Shown here: positions 16,751 through 25,258 of the stretch, piece by piece
Layout of the letters: each line of letters begins with the position of its first letter
How positions within the stretch are numbered: the first letter of the stretch is position 1
Position numbers and translations under genes: made by a program
Notes under the pieces: model-generated
Databases searched by the model: none
What the model was told of the DNA's origin: nothing
Seen by the model: only the letters and a program-made list of their open reading frames with translations
DNA from: Georgenia muralis
Lineage (GTDB): Bacteria > Actinomycetota > Actinomycetes > Actinomycetales > Actinomycetaceae
Reading direction: 5' to 3'
Length of the DNA: 64,000 nucleotides
NCBI RefSeq assembly: GCF_003814705.1
Contig: NZ_RKRA01000001.1
Location: 3,080,776-3,144,775 of the forward strand

Positions 16751-18166
16751 TCAGGCGACGACCAGGGTCAGCCACGCCCCGGCGCCGACCCCGAGCACGA
16801 GGGAAGTCACGGCTGCCGTGTGAGCGGTGAGCAGCGGAAGACTTCGCCGCGCCCGGGTGGAGCTGGATGGGCTGCTGCGCCTCACGGCCGGGCCGAACCA
16901 CCGCAGGTAGTAGAACAGGCTGGCGACAGTGTTGACCGCTGCCAGCACCACCAACCATCCCAGCGCCCCGTCGGCCGCGGCCGAGAACACGGCCAGCTTG
17001 GCCACGAAGACCGCGGTAGGCGGTGTTCCCACCAGGCCGAGGAGGACGACGACAAGACTCAGCACCAGACCGGGTTGGCCTCGGGAGGCCTCCGCCCACT
17101 GCGCCAGGGTCCGGGCCCGCGGCAGGGCGGCCGCCGCGGCGAAGGCCCCGATGTTGGTCACAGCGTAGCCCGCGAGGTAGATGGCGAGGGCTGGAAAGGC
17201 CAGGTCGGTGCGGGCCGCGACCGCCACCACCATGAAGAGGTACCCCACCTGGCTGACTGTGGAGTACCCGAGCAGCCGCAGCACTTCCTGCTGCTGGAAC
17301 GCCGCGAGGTTGCCCAGCGTCATGCTGGCCGCTGCGATCACCGCGACCACCAGCGGGACGTCGAGCGCGATGCCGGAGAGGGGATCCCGGACCAACCGGA
17401 ATGCCGCCACCGCTGCACCGATCTTAGGGATGGTGGTGAGAAACGCAGCGATGGCCGGGGTGGTCCCGGCGGTGACGTCGGGCACCCAGAAGTGCACCGG
17501 TACCACGCCCGCCTTGAAGCCCACGCCGGCCAGCAGCCCCACCACACCCACCGCGACCAGCGGGACCGGGGCGGCGGGCAGCGCGGCTGCGAGGTTCGCG
17601 TAGTCGGTGGCGCCTGCGGAGAGTATCAGCGCGGCCACACCGAGGAGCATGAGGACCCCCGCGAAGGCCCCCATGAGGTAGTACTTCAGCGTCGCCTCCA
17701 CCCCGCGGTCGTCCTTGCGGAAGCCCGCCAGGGCATAGAGGGGCACGCTGGCCAGCAAGTACCCGGCGACCAGCATGAGCAGGTCCGACGCGGCCGCCAA
17801 GACCATCGCGCCGGTCGCGCCGAGGAGCATGAGGACGTAGGCCTCGGTCTGGCGCGGGTGCCCCCTCAGCGAGGACGAGGCGAGGACGATGACGGCGGCA
17901 GTGGCCAGCGTGATGGTCAACCGCGCCACGCCCGCCGCGTCGTCGACGGTCCACGTACCGCCGTACACCACCCGCCCGGAGCCCAGCGTCGAGGCTGACG
18001 CGACGGCGCTGCCCAGTGCGGCCAGGGCGGCCACCGCCCCGGCGCGCACCTGCCGAGACTGCGGCGTCCACAGGCCCAGAAGCAGGGCAGAGACGGCACC
18101 CAGGACCAGTATCAGCTCCGGGAGAAGGTCCAGCGGGCTGCCCGACATCCCCTCCATCCCGGTCAC
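16751..18166 (-). CDS. nuoN: Complex I-like membrane subunit NuoN
   Basis: A 471-residue antiporter-like proton channel subunit with about 14 membrane segments. Helix 7 keeps its lysine in GVGFKAGVVPVHFWVPDV (near residue 220), and the helix-12 lysine sits in PPTAVFVAKLAVF. In helix 5, the otherwise conserved Glu of ALELLSLPLY is not present: the equivalent stretch reads GYLLASVPLYALAGF. That may weaken or alter its ion path. The GTG start overlaps the nuoM stop by four bases. It is the last gene of the cluster and is followed by a hairpin terminator. Confidence 0.93.
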   Translation of the reverse strand: MTGMEGMSGSPLDLLPELILVLGAVSALLLGLWTPQSRQVRAGAVAALAALGSAVASASTLGSGRVVYGGTWTVDDAAGVARLTITLATAAVIVLASSSLRGHPRQTEAYVLMLLGATGAMVLAAASDLLMLVAGYLLASVPLYALAGFRKDDRGVEATLKYYLMGAFAGVLMLLGVAALILSAGATDYANLAAALPAAPVPLVAVGVVGLLAGVGFKAGVVPVHFWVPDVTAGTTPAIAAFLTTIPKIGAAVAAFRLVRDPLSGIALDVPLVVAVIAAASMTLGNLAAFQQQEVLRLLGYSTVSQVGYLFMVVAVAARTDLAFPALAIYLAGYAVTNIGAFAAAAALPRARTLAQWAEASRGQPGLVLSLVVVLLGLVGTPPTAVFVAKLAVFSAAADGALGWLVVLAAVNTVASLFYYLRWFGPAVRRSSPSSSTRARRSLPLLTAHTAAVTSLVLGVGAGAWLTLVVA

Positions 18167-20160
18167 CGGGAGACGAGCGACACAAGGGCCGCAGCGGCCG
18201 GCTCGACGACGTCCAGCAGGAAGCGGGGCAGCAGGCCGACGGCAACGGAGAGCACCAGCAGGGGCAGGATCGCGGCTCCCTCCCGGCCGAACAGGTCCGG
18301 GAAGTCCGCCGGACGGGGCGGCCCACCACCCGGCCCGCTCGGTCCGACAGGCAGGTCCTGGTCCACCGGGTCGGTCGCGGGCCCAGCGTCACTCGCTGTG
18401 AGGTCCTGGTCCCGATCCGGTCGAGGCCTGTCGTCCGCGGTCTCCACGGGCGCGGTGTGAGTGTTGTGGTCCTCGGTGTGACCGCCGTGAGGTGAGGGGC
18501 CGGTGGGGTGATCCATGGCGCCGGCGGTGCTGTCACCGCTGGGGTGTCCGTCGTGGCCTCGGTGTTCAGCGGGGTGTCCGTCGTGGTGGGCGGCCCCCCC
18601 GCCGTGGGTCTGGTGTGCACCGTCATGGCCGCTGGTGCTGCTGTCGTCGCGGCCACCACTCAGGCGGGGACCGTCGGGGTGGCGGTGGCCACCGGCCGTG
18701 TGACCTGCATGCCCGACAGCGCCGATGGCAGCCGGCACCCCGGCTTCGTCCACACCGAACTCGTCCTCGCCGTCACCTCCGGCCTGACCGCTCTCGGGCG
18801 CGTTCAGCAGGGTTGGGCCCGTGAGCAGTCGCTGCACCGCAAGCAGGAAGAGCCCGGCGGTGACGAGGATGCCGGTCACGGCGATGACCCCCGCGACCGG
18901 GGCCGCCCGCAGCGTGCCGGTGAAGATCTGGAACTCGGCGATGAAGGAAGAGAACCCGGGCAGCCCCAGCGAGCCGAAGGCGGCCACGGCGAAAGCGGCG
19001 GCGAACAGCGGCGCCGGGCGCGCGAGGCCGCCCCATCGGCTGAAGTCATAGGTCCGGCCGCGCGTCCAGAGAACCCCGGCGAGCAGGAAGAGCGCCCCAG
19101 TGAGCAGCCCGTGGCTCACCATCTGCACCAGCGCCCCGACGGTGGCGATGGTGCGCGCCTGCTCGTCCGCCGCCACGAGGCCAGCCGCCCCCAGCCCGAG
19201 AATCACGTAGCCCATGTGGTTCACCGAGGTGTAGGCGATCATCCGCTTGGCGTCGCGCTGTGCCAGGGCCACGAAAGCCCCCCACAGCACGCTGATCACA
19301 CCGATCACCACGGCGACCATGGCCCAGCGCTGCCACGCCCCCGGGAGCATCGGCATGGCGATCCGGACGAAGCCGTACGTGCCCAGCTTCAGGAGAACAC
19401 CGGCGAGGATGGCCGAGCCGGCCGCCGGGGCGTCGGTGTGCGCGTCGGGCAACCAGGTGTGGAAGGGGAAGAGCGGCGTCTTCACCGCCAGGCCCAGACC
19501 GATCGCCAGCAGCACCAGCCCCCCGAGCAGCGGGGAGTCCTCCAGCGGTGGGTTCGCGGCGAGGCGGACCATGTCGAAGGTGCGTTCCTCCCCACCGAGG
19601 AACAACCCGATGAAGCCGACGAGCAGCGCGAGCGAGCCGACGAAGGTGTACAGGAAGAACTTCAGCGCGCTGCGCCGGTTGTTGCCGTGGCCCCACCCCG
19701 CGATGACGAAGTACATCCCCACGATCGACAGATCGAAGAAGACGAAGAAGAGGATGAGGTCCAGCGCCGCGAAGGTACCCAGGCTGGCGGTCTGGAGGAA
19801 GAGGAACAGTGCGGCGTAGCGGCGCGGGCGCCGGTCCTCACGCAGCGACCAGACCGCCGTCGCCAGGAACAGGACCGCGGTCAGGGCGATGAGTGGGAGG
19901 GACAGCCCGTCCACGCCCACGTGGTAGGACGCGTCGACGGTCGGGATCCACTGCACGTTCGTCTCGTACGCGATCCCGTCCACGATGCCGCGGGCGCCCG
20001 TCCCGGGGTCGAAGTTCACCCACATCCACACCACCAGGGCGAGGTCGACGGCGGCCGCCCCGACCCAGGCGCGCAACGCGGCGCGGTCCGACACCGGCAG
20101 CACCAGCAGGGCGCCGGCCACCAGGACCGGGAGCAGGACGACAACAGTCAGCATGGTCAC
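18163..20160 (-). CDS. nuoM: Complex I-like membrane subunit NuoM with a large His-rich insertion
   Basis: A 665-residue protein against ~500-530 for ordinary NuoM. Residues 1-452 are a standard NuoM: the helix-7 Lys lies in AVKTPLFPFHTWLPDAHTDAP, and RDAKRMIAYTSVNHMGYV is intact. The helix-5 acid is Asp (VFFDLSIVGMYF) instead of the usual Glu. Between the last two helices, residues ~453-619 form a hydrophilic insertion with about 18 His, many Asp, Gly and Pro, and no Cys. The final 46 residues resume the family (FPDLFGREG, then the last helix). The insertion should lie on one membrane face and looks like a metal-binding loop. The GTG start overlaps the nuoL stop. Confidence 0.93.
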   Translation of the reverse strand: MTMLTVVVLLPVLVAGALLVLPVSDRAALRAWVGAAAVDLALVVWMWVNFDPGTGARGIVDGIAYETNVQWIPTVDASYHVGVDGLSLPLIALTAVLFLATAVWSLREDRRPRRYAALFLFLQTASLGTFAALDLILFFVFFDLSIVGMYFVIAGWGHGNNRRSALKFFLYTFVGSLALLVGFIGLFLGGEERTFDMVRLAANPPLEDSPLLGGLVLLAIGLGLAVKTPLFPFHTWLPDAHTDAPAAGSAILAGVLLKLGTYGFVRIAMPMLPGAWQRWAMVAVVIGVISVLWGAFVALAQRDAKRMIAYTSVNHMGYVILGLGAAGLVAADEQARTIATVGALVQMVSHGLLTGALFLLAGVLWTRGRTYDFSRWGGLARPAPLFAAAFAVAAFGSLGLPGFSSFIAEFQIFTGTLRAAPVAGVIAVTGILVTAGLFLLAVQRLLTGPTLLNAPESGQAGGDGEDEFGVDEAGVPAAIGAVGHAGHTAGGHRHPDGPRLSGGRDDSSTSGHDGAHQTHGGGAAHHDGHPAEHRGHDGHPSGDSTAGAMDHPTGPSPHGGHTEDHNTHTAPVETADDRPRPDRDQDLTASDAGPATDPVDQDLPVGPSGPGGGPPRPADFPDLFGREGAAILPLLVLSVAVGLLPRFLLDVVEPAAAALVSLVSR

Positions 20161-22088
20161 CTCACCAGGAGCACAACAAGAAGGACACCCAGACCGAGCA
20201 GCGCTTGGGCGTAGTACTGGTGCAGCAGACCGGTCTGCGGTCGCCGCATGAATCCGCCGAGGCGTCTGACCTCCGCACCAAAGGCCATCACGGCTGCGTC
20301 GATGACGCGGCCGTCGACGGCGGCCATGGCATCGCCTCCCCGTCGCGTGCCGGCGGCGAGCGCTCCCACGGCACCATCGAGGATGGTGTCATCGGCGCGG
20401 CGCAGGACCGTAGCCATGCGCAGTGCCAGGGCGCCAGCCGCGTGCACGCCGCGGTCGATGACCTGCTCGTCCACGGTCGCGGCGCCCCGCGCGACCGCCA
20501 GCCACGGCCGGGGGCTCAGCAACGCCCGTAGCCCCGCCCACCCGGCGAGCCGGCCGTGCCGCAACGGCGCGAGCACGGGAGGCCGGGACACGACCACGGC
20601 AAGCGTCACCACGGCGATGGCACCGCTCACGGCGAGCTCACCCAGGCTCGGCGGGTGCGCGGTGTCCCCGACCGCGAGCGCGAGCCGCTCGGCGACCGCG
20701 GGGACGCCGAGCAGGGCGAGCGCCGGTGTCACCAGGGCAAACACCCACGCCACGACGGCGACCGAGACCGGGATCCGACCAGTCCCGTGCGGTTCACGGC
20801 CCGGTTCGGAGTCGCGCGCCCCGGGCGGGGCGGCCAGGACCACGGCGAGCACACGCCCGGCGTAGACGGCGGAGAGCGCCGCCGCGACCAGGGCCGTCAG
20901 CCGCAGCGGGCCCTCGGCCCCGGCCATGGCCCAGTCCTTGGTGACCCACAGGGACAACGGAGGGACCCCGGCCAGCGCGAGCGCGGTCACGGTCACGGCC
21001 GCGCCGACGCCGCGATGACGGCGGGCCGCTCCCCGCAGCTCGGAGAGCTTCTTGGTCCCCAGGGAGGTCAGCCACGCCCCGGCGATGACGAACAGCCCGG
21101 CCTTGACCGCGGCGTGGGCGAGGAGCTGGGCCGTGCCACCCGCCACGGAGCCGACCCCCGCCGCAAGCACGACAAAACCGATCTGCGCCGCGGTGCTCGC
21201 GGCGAGGAGCTGCTTGAGGTCCGTCTGGGCCGCGGCCACGAGGCCGAGCACGACGGCGGTCAGGGCCCCGATCCAGGCCGCCGCAGGCCCGGCCCATCCC
21301 TCGAGCAGCGGCTCCAGGCGCAGCAGCAGGTACCCGCCGGCCGCGACCATGGTCGCGGAGTGGAGAAGGGCGCTGACGGCACTGGGACCCTCCATCGCGG
21401 CAGAGAGCCACGCTGAGAACGGCAGCTGGGCGGACTTCCCCAGCGCCGCGAGGAGGACACCGGCGGCGGCCACGTCCCGCCACCCCCCGGGCACCGTCGC
21501 CAGGCTCGTCAGCTCCAGGGAGCCGGTCCCGGCGAGCGCCGCCCCGGCCGCGACGTACAGGCCCAGGTCACCCGCCCGGGTGGCGAGGAAGGCGGTGGTG
21601 CCGGCGGCCACCTTGCCGGCCTGGTACCAGTGGAACCCGATGAGCGCGTAGCTGGTCGCGCCCATGACCTCCCAGGCCAGCAGCAGCGTGGGCAGCGTCG
21701 TCGCGGTGACCGTGGCGAGCATCGCGGCGGTGAAGAGCAGGAGGTAGCCGAAGAAGCGTGCCCGGGCCGACGAGCGTGCCGTGTCGGCGACGGCGAAGAC
21801 CATCACCGCCGCGGCGACGACGGCCACCCCCACCACCAGCACCGCCGAGAGGCCGTCGACGGCCAGCGCGAGCTCACCGCCGTCGACCAGACCCAGGAAC
21901 GGAGCCGTGGCCCTCGGCCGGAGCGTCGCGACGACGACGGCCAGGGCGACGGTGACCGCGGCGGCCACGACGGCGACCGGGCCGGCCGACCGGTCCGCCC
22001 GGCGTCCGGCCAGGAGCAGGGCCAGCCCGGTGAGGGCGGGCAGCACCACCAGCGCGGCCAGGGCGGCGGGTGCGGTCTGGGCGGTCAC
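20157..22088 (-). CDS. nuoL: Complex I-like membrane subunit NuoL
   Basis: A 643-residue antiporter-like subunit. Key channel residues are present: Glu in LLAWEVMGATSYALIG (helix 5), Lys in LGKSAQLPFSAWLSAAM (helix 7), the GPSAVSALLHSATMVAAG helix with its His, TDLKQLLAASTAAQIGF, and Lys in LWVTKDWAMAG (helix 12). The C-terminal part is amphipathic and ends with one more membrane helix, like the lateral helix HL of NuoL, though it is Arg/Ala-rich and weakly conserved. It overlaps both neighbours by four bases (GTGA). It would pump protons or another cation if coupled to a driving reaction. Confidence 0.94.
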   Translation of the reverse strand: MTAQTAPAALAALVVLPALTGLALLLAGRRADRSAGPVAVVAAAVTVALAVVVATLRPRATAPFLGLVDGGELALAVDGLSAVLVVGVAVVAAAVMVFAVADTARSSARARFFGYLLLFTAAMLATVTATTLPTLLLAWEVMGATSYALIGFHWYQAGKVAAGTTAFLATRAGDLGLYVAAGAALAGTGSLELTSLATVPGGWRDVAAAGVLLAALGKSAQLPFSAWLSAAMEGPSAVSALLHSATMVAAGGYLLLRLEPLLEGWAGPAAAWIGALTAVVLGLVAAAQTDLKQLLAASTAAQIGFVVLAAGVGSVAGGTAQLLAHAAVKAGLFVIAGAWLTSLGTKKLSELRGAARRHRGVGAAVTVTALALAGVPPLSLWVTKDWAMAGAEGPLRLTALVAAALSAVYAGRVLAVVLAAPPGARDSEPGREPHGTGRIPVSVAVVAWVFALVTPALALLGVPAVAERLALAVGDTAHPPSLGELAVSGAIAVVTLAVVVSRPPVLAPLRHGRLAGWAGLRALLSPRPWLAVARGAATVDEQVIDRGVHAAGALALRMATVLRRADDTILDGAVGALAAGTRRGGDAMAAVDGRVIDAAVMAFGAEVRRLGGFMRRPQTGLLHQYYAQALLGLGVLLVVLLVR

Positions 22089-22402
22089 CCGCGCAGCTCC
22101 GTCGCCATGTCCACCATGTCGATCTGTCTGGCCCGGTAGATCGCGATGGTCGCGGCGAAGCCCATGACCATCTCCACCGCCATGACCACCAGGGCCAGGA
22201 CGACGAGCATCTGCCCGTCCGGGGCGTCTGGGGTCAGGAAGTACCAGGCGGAGGCGCCGGCGAGGAGGACGCCGTTGACCAGGAGCTCCAGGCCCATCAT
22301 CACCATGACGATGGACTGCTGAGACAGGGCCCCGAAGGTCCCTACCCCCACCAGGGCGGCAGCCACGGTGAGCAGCATCTGGAGCACTAGCGTCTCGCTC
22401 AT
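22085..22402 (-). CDS. nuoK: Complex I-like membrane subunit NuoK
   Basis: A 105-residue three-helix subunit of normal length. The two conserved membrane Glu are visible, in MMGLELLVNGVLL (helix 2) and VVMAVEMVMGFA (helix 3), as needed for the E-channel at the base of the membrane arm. The ATG overlaps the nuoJ stop by four bases, and its stop overlaps the nuoL GTG. Confidence 0.95.
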   Translation of the reverse strand: MSETLVLQMLLTVAAALVGVGTFGALSQQSIVMVMMGLELLVNGVLLAGASAWYFLTPDAPDGQMLVVLALVVMAVEMVMGFAATIAIYRARQIDMVDMATELRG

Positions 22403-22974
22403 CGCGGCAACCCCCCGGGCACCGGGTCCTGCGGCCGGCGGCGGCTCAGGTCCGGGCCGAACCGGTCGTAGCGGCCCCGCCCGGTGGCCAGCACGGTCCC
22501 GGCGATGATGGTGGCGAACAAGCTGACGCCCACGACGATCATGACGAGCATGTACTCGCCCATCACGGCCTGGCCGATCTGCACGGTGGCGTCCGCCGGG
22601 GCGTTGCCGCGGCGGGTCGGCCAGTCGGCCAGCCACACCCCGGCGGTCAGGGCGGCGAACACCGCTGCCCCGGCGACTGCCGAGCCCTTCGCGTTGTGCA
22701 CCATGGTCATGGGCATCAGCCCCGCCGGGTTCATCATGAACATGATCATGAACACCGCCATGACCGCCATCTCCATGGTCATCATCAGCGCGGTCACGAG
22801 CGCCAGGTAGTGCAGGCCGAGGACGAGCATGATGACGGCGACGGCGAGGAAGGAGCCCAGAAGGGCGAAGGTGGCCCGGGCCATGGAGTCCACCACGAAG
22901 ACGAAGACGCCCAGGATGACGGCGACCACCCCCAGCGTCAGCGCTGCGACGGGAAGAATCTCACTCATCGGCAT
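22399..22974 (-). CDS. nuoJ: Complex I-like membrane subunit NuoJ
   Basis: A 191-residue five-helix subunit. Its third helix is strikingly Met-rich (ALMMTMEMAVMAVFMIMFMMNPAGLMPMTMVHN) compared with the usual YVGAVMVLFLFVVMML. The conserved Tyr-Gly of the pi-bulge region is replaced by Met/Thr. The ATG at 22974 has AGGAAGG upstream; an internal ATG two codons later is possible. It follows nuoH after a 105-base gap that shows no gene. Confidence 0.9.
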   Translation of the reverse strand: MPMSEILPVAALTLGVVAVILGVFVFVVDSMARATFALLGSFLAVAVIMLVLGLHYLALVTALMMTMEMAVMAVFMIMFMMNPAGLMPMTMVHNAKGSAVAGAAVFAALTAGVWLADWPTRRGNAPADATVQIGQAVMGEYMLVMIVVGVSLFATIIAGTVLATGRGRYDRFGPDLSRRRPQDPVPGGLPR

Positions 22975-23079
22975 CGGTTCTGCCTTCCTGCTCGGCTGTC
23001 GGTCCCTGCCCGCGGCGGCCGGTGCGACCTTCGGTGTTCGGGAACCGGTCCGCTCCGCGCGTGCTCCTCGGTCCGGCCC

Positions 23080-24030
23080 TCACGGGTAGAACCCGTTCAC
23101 CGCAAGGACGGCCACCACCAGCGCCTGGAGCAGCGTCAGCGGCACGAGAACCATCCACGCCACCTCGACGAACCGGTCCGGCCGGACCAACGGCAGCCGT
23201 CGGCCGGTGACGACGACGAGCACGACCACCGCTGCCGTCTTGAGCAGGAACCAGGCCGGGCCGGGCAGGACCGGGCCGGTGTGCCCGCCGAGGAAGAGGG
23301 TCGTCGCCATGGCGGCGGTGGCACCGAGGAAGACCGCCCGGCCGGCCTCGACGAACAGGCGGTCGGGCCCGGAGAGCTCGGCGAGCACCCCGCCTGCGAT
23401 GTCGGACCCGGCCGGCGCGGCGAACGGACCCCAGAACGCGAAAGCGGCACCGCTGGCGAGGAACACGGCGAAGGCGAGCGGCATGGAGACGATGAACCAC
23501 AGGTCGGCCTGCGCGGCGACGATGTCGGTGGTGCGCAGCGAGCGGGCCGCAACGGCGGTGGTGATGAGGGTGAACATCAGGGGCAGCTCGTACGCCAGCC
23601 CCTGGGCCAGGAACCGGTACCCGCCGACAAGGGGGTGAACGGCGTTGGGGGCCCACCCGACGAGCCACACGGCCGCCCACAGCAGCGCCTCGGCCGCGTT
23701 GAACCACACGAGGTCCGCGCTGGTGGAGACCAGGCTCCGCCCGGCCAGGGGGATCACCGCCACCGACAGCAGTGCGAGCACCAACACCGCACCAGCACCG
23801 ATCCGGCCGAGCAGTCGGTCGGGCGCAACAGTGGTGCGTCGCTGCTCGATCAGGGCACGGAGGGCCGACCGCACGGGATCCACCCCAGCGCCTAGCCGCC
23901 CACCGCTGAGGACCACACGGTCCACGGCCGCCACCAGCAACCCCAGGGCCAGGCCGACCGCAACGACCAGAACGACGGCGGGAACCGTGCCGAAGGAGTC
24001 TGCCAGTGTGAGGGACTCAGGCATGGCCAT
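23080..24030 (-). CDS. nuoH: Complex I-like membrane subunit NuoH
   Basis: A 316-residue eight-helix subunit, the quinone-chamber protein that joins membrane and peripheral arms. Recognisable segments are GWAPNAVHPLVGGYRFLAQGLAYELPLMFTL (helix 4-5 region with its Glu) and AELSGPDRLFVEAGRAVFLG. The extreme N-terminal helix and the cytosolic loops are divergent, and many charged loop residues used to dock NuoB/D in ordinary Complex I are not obvious. It overlaps the fused NuoB/D-like gene by 14 bases. Confidence 0.92.
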   Translation of the reverse strand: MAMPESLTLADSFGTVPAVVLVVAVGLALGLLVAAVDRVVLSGGRLGAGVDPVRSALRALIEQRRTTVAPDRLLGRIGAGAVLVLALLSVAVIPLAGRSLVSTSADLVWFNAAEALLWAAVWLVGWAPNAVHPLVGGYRFLAQGLAYELPLMFTLITTAVAARSLRTTDIVAAQADLWFIVSMPLAFAVFLASGAAFAFWGPFAAPAGSDIAGGVLAELSGPDRLFVEAGRAVFLGATAAMATTLFLGGHTGPVLPGPAWFLLKTAAVVVLVVVTGRRLPLVRPDRFVEVAWMVLVPLTLLQALVVAVLAVNGFYP

Positions 24031-25258
24031 GCCCGCCGCCCGCCGGAACAGGAGCGCGTCGCAGCTCTACGCTGGCCACCGCCAGCCGGGCCGCGGCAAG
24101 CTCCATCCCCTCAAGGGCAGCGGCGAGCTCCTCCAGACTGACGGCGTGGACGGGTGCACCGTGCTCAGCCGCGTCGCACCACCGGCGCACCCGCCCCAGC
24201 ACATCCCCGTCTCCCAGCGCGGGCGCGATACCGCGGACCGACCACGCCAGCGCCCGGGAGCGGCTCACCTTTCGGGTGAGGCGGTTCACCAGCTTCACTG
24301 CCTCCGCCTGATCGGGCGACGAGCGCCGAGCGTCGCGAGCCTCGCGCGCCTCCCGCGCCGCGGCAGGCCACCCCGCCACGATCAGGAAGCCGCTCAGCGC
24401 GTCAAGCGCGCAGACGGCCGGATCGCTCACCCCGTCCTGGGGTGGAGGCGCGTCCGCCCAGCTCAGGTCGACGTCACTGAGCACGTCCCCCTGCATGGCG
24501 CCTCGTAGCACGAGGCCGGTGGGCCAGCCGGGCAGCACCGGTCCGAGTCGGACAGTCAAGGTGTCGAGGGTGAGCCCGTCACGATCTGCGGAAGTCATTG
24601 CCATCGGGAGCCCCGCGACGTCACCGCCGTGGCCGCCGTGGCCGCCGTGGGCTTCGCCGTGGGCTTCGCCGTGGCCGTCGTGGGCTTCGCCGTGGGCTTT
24701 GCCGTGGCCGTCGTGGGCTTCGCCGTGGGCTTCGCCGTGGTTGTCGTGGTCGCCGTGGGCTTCGCCGTGGTCGCCCTGGTCGTCGTGGTCGTCGTGGTCG
24801 CCGTGGTCGCCGTGGGCTTCGCCGTGGTCGTCGTGCCCGCCGTGGGCTTCGCCGTGTTGCTGGTGGTCGTCACTGTGGCCGGCTCCTGGTGAACGCCTCG
24901 CCTCGAGCAGGAGGACTGGGTCGTGGTCGGACTCGTCCCGGGTCCGGGCCCAGGCCCCTGCGCTCGACAAGGCTTCAGCGGCCGTGTCGAGCTGGCGGTC
25001 GACCGGCCCAACGGTGATCGATGTCCGGTGACGTGGCGTCGGTACCTGGGACCACAGCACCTCTACAGCCGCGGAGAGCTGGTCACCGAGCCGGCCCACG
25101 GTGAGCAGAATGTCCGTGCGGGCCGGTGAATCCGCGAGGACCCACCCCCGCCGGTCGAGCTCGGCCTCCAGGTCCCACCGGAGCTCGGTCGTTCCCGGCC
25201 CGTCCACGACCAGGACGCGGGGTCGCGCCAGTGCCCACGGTGCGAGCCGCGCGATCAC
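24017..25258 (-). CDS. Degenerate NuoB-like / His-rich linker / NuoD-like fusion protein without Fe-S ligands
   Basis: A 413-residue protein replacing the NuoB-C-D genes between nuoA and nuoH. Residues ~1-100 align by eye with NuoB: RVLVVDGPG, then ADSPARTDILLTVGRLGDQL and VPTPRHRTSITVGPVD, where NuoB has SPRQADVMIVAG, MPEPR and GxCA. The Cys ligands of cluster N2 are all absent. Residues ~128-212 are a His/Asp/Gly/Glu repeat with about 24 His. The remainder opens with LPMAMTSADRDGLTLDTL and LGPVLPGWPTGLVLR, resembling a NuoD-like or associated domain, then is helical with two Cys and ends GGGHGHA. It cannot carry electrons like NuoB, so it may be a structural cap or metal sensor of the membrane arm. 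The GTG at 25258 gives a GTGA overlap with nuoA; a GTG at 25285 would add nine residues. Confidence 0.75.
   Translation of the reverse strand: MIARLAPWALARPRVLVVDGPGTTELRWDLEAELDRRGWVLADSPARTDILLTVGRLGDQLSAAVEVLWSQVPTPRHRTSITVGPVDRQLDTAAEALSSAGAWARTRDESDHDPVLLLEARRSPGAGHSDDHQQHGEAHGGHDDHGEAHGDHGDHDDHDDQGDHGEAHGDHDNHGEAHGEAHDGHGKAHGEAHDGHGEAHGEAHGGHGGHGGDVAGLPMAMTSADRDGLTLDTLTVRLGPVLPGWPTGLVLRGAMQGDVLSDVDLSWADAPPPQDGVSDPAVCALDALSGFLIVAGWPAAAREAREARDARRSSPDQAEAVKLVNRLTRKVSRSRALAWSVRGIAPALGDGDVLGRVRRWCDAAEHGAPVHAVSLEELAAALEGMELAAARLAVASVELRRAPVPAGGGHGHA
24623..24877 (-). repeat. Degenerate tandem repeat encoding the His-rich linker
   Basis: On the + strand the stretch is built of GCCGTGGGCTTC, GTGGTCGTC and GCCGTGGCCGTC blocks in irregular order. 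On the coding strand it gives H-G-E-A-H, H-D-G-H, H-G-D-H and D-D-H units. The repeat is in frame throughout, so copy number can change without frameshift. Confidence 0.8.

Noticed and set aside
18508..20214. A long open frame on the + strand opposite nuoM (about 568 codons)
   Set aside because: It is the GC-rich shadow of nuoM: Glu/Gly/Arg/His-rich, no domain or membrane pattern, while the minus strand encodes a clear NuoM with coupled starts.
24595..25031. Open frames on the + strand across the His-rich repeat (Val/Ala- or Trp/Ser-rich)
   Set aside because: Low-complexity products of the repeated GCCGTGGGC unit read on the wrong strand; the minus strand continues NuoB-like and NuoD-like sequence on both sides.
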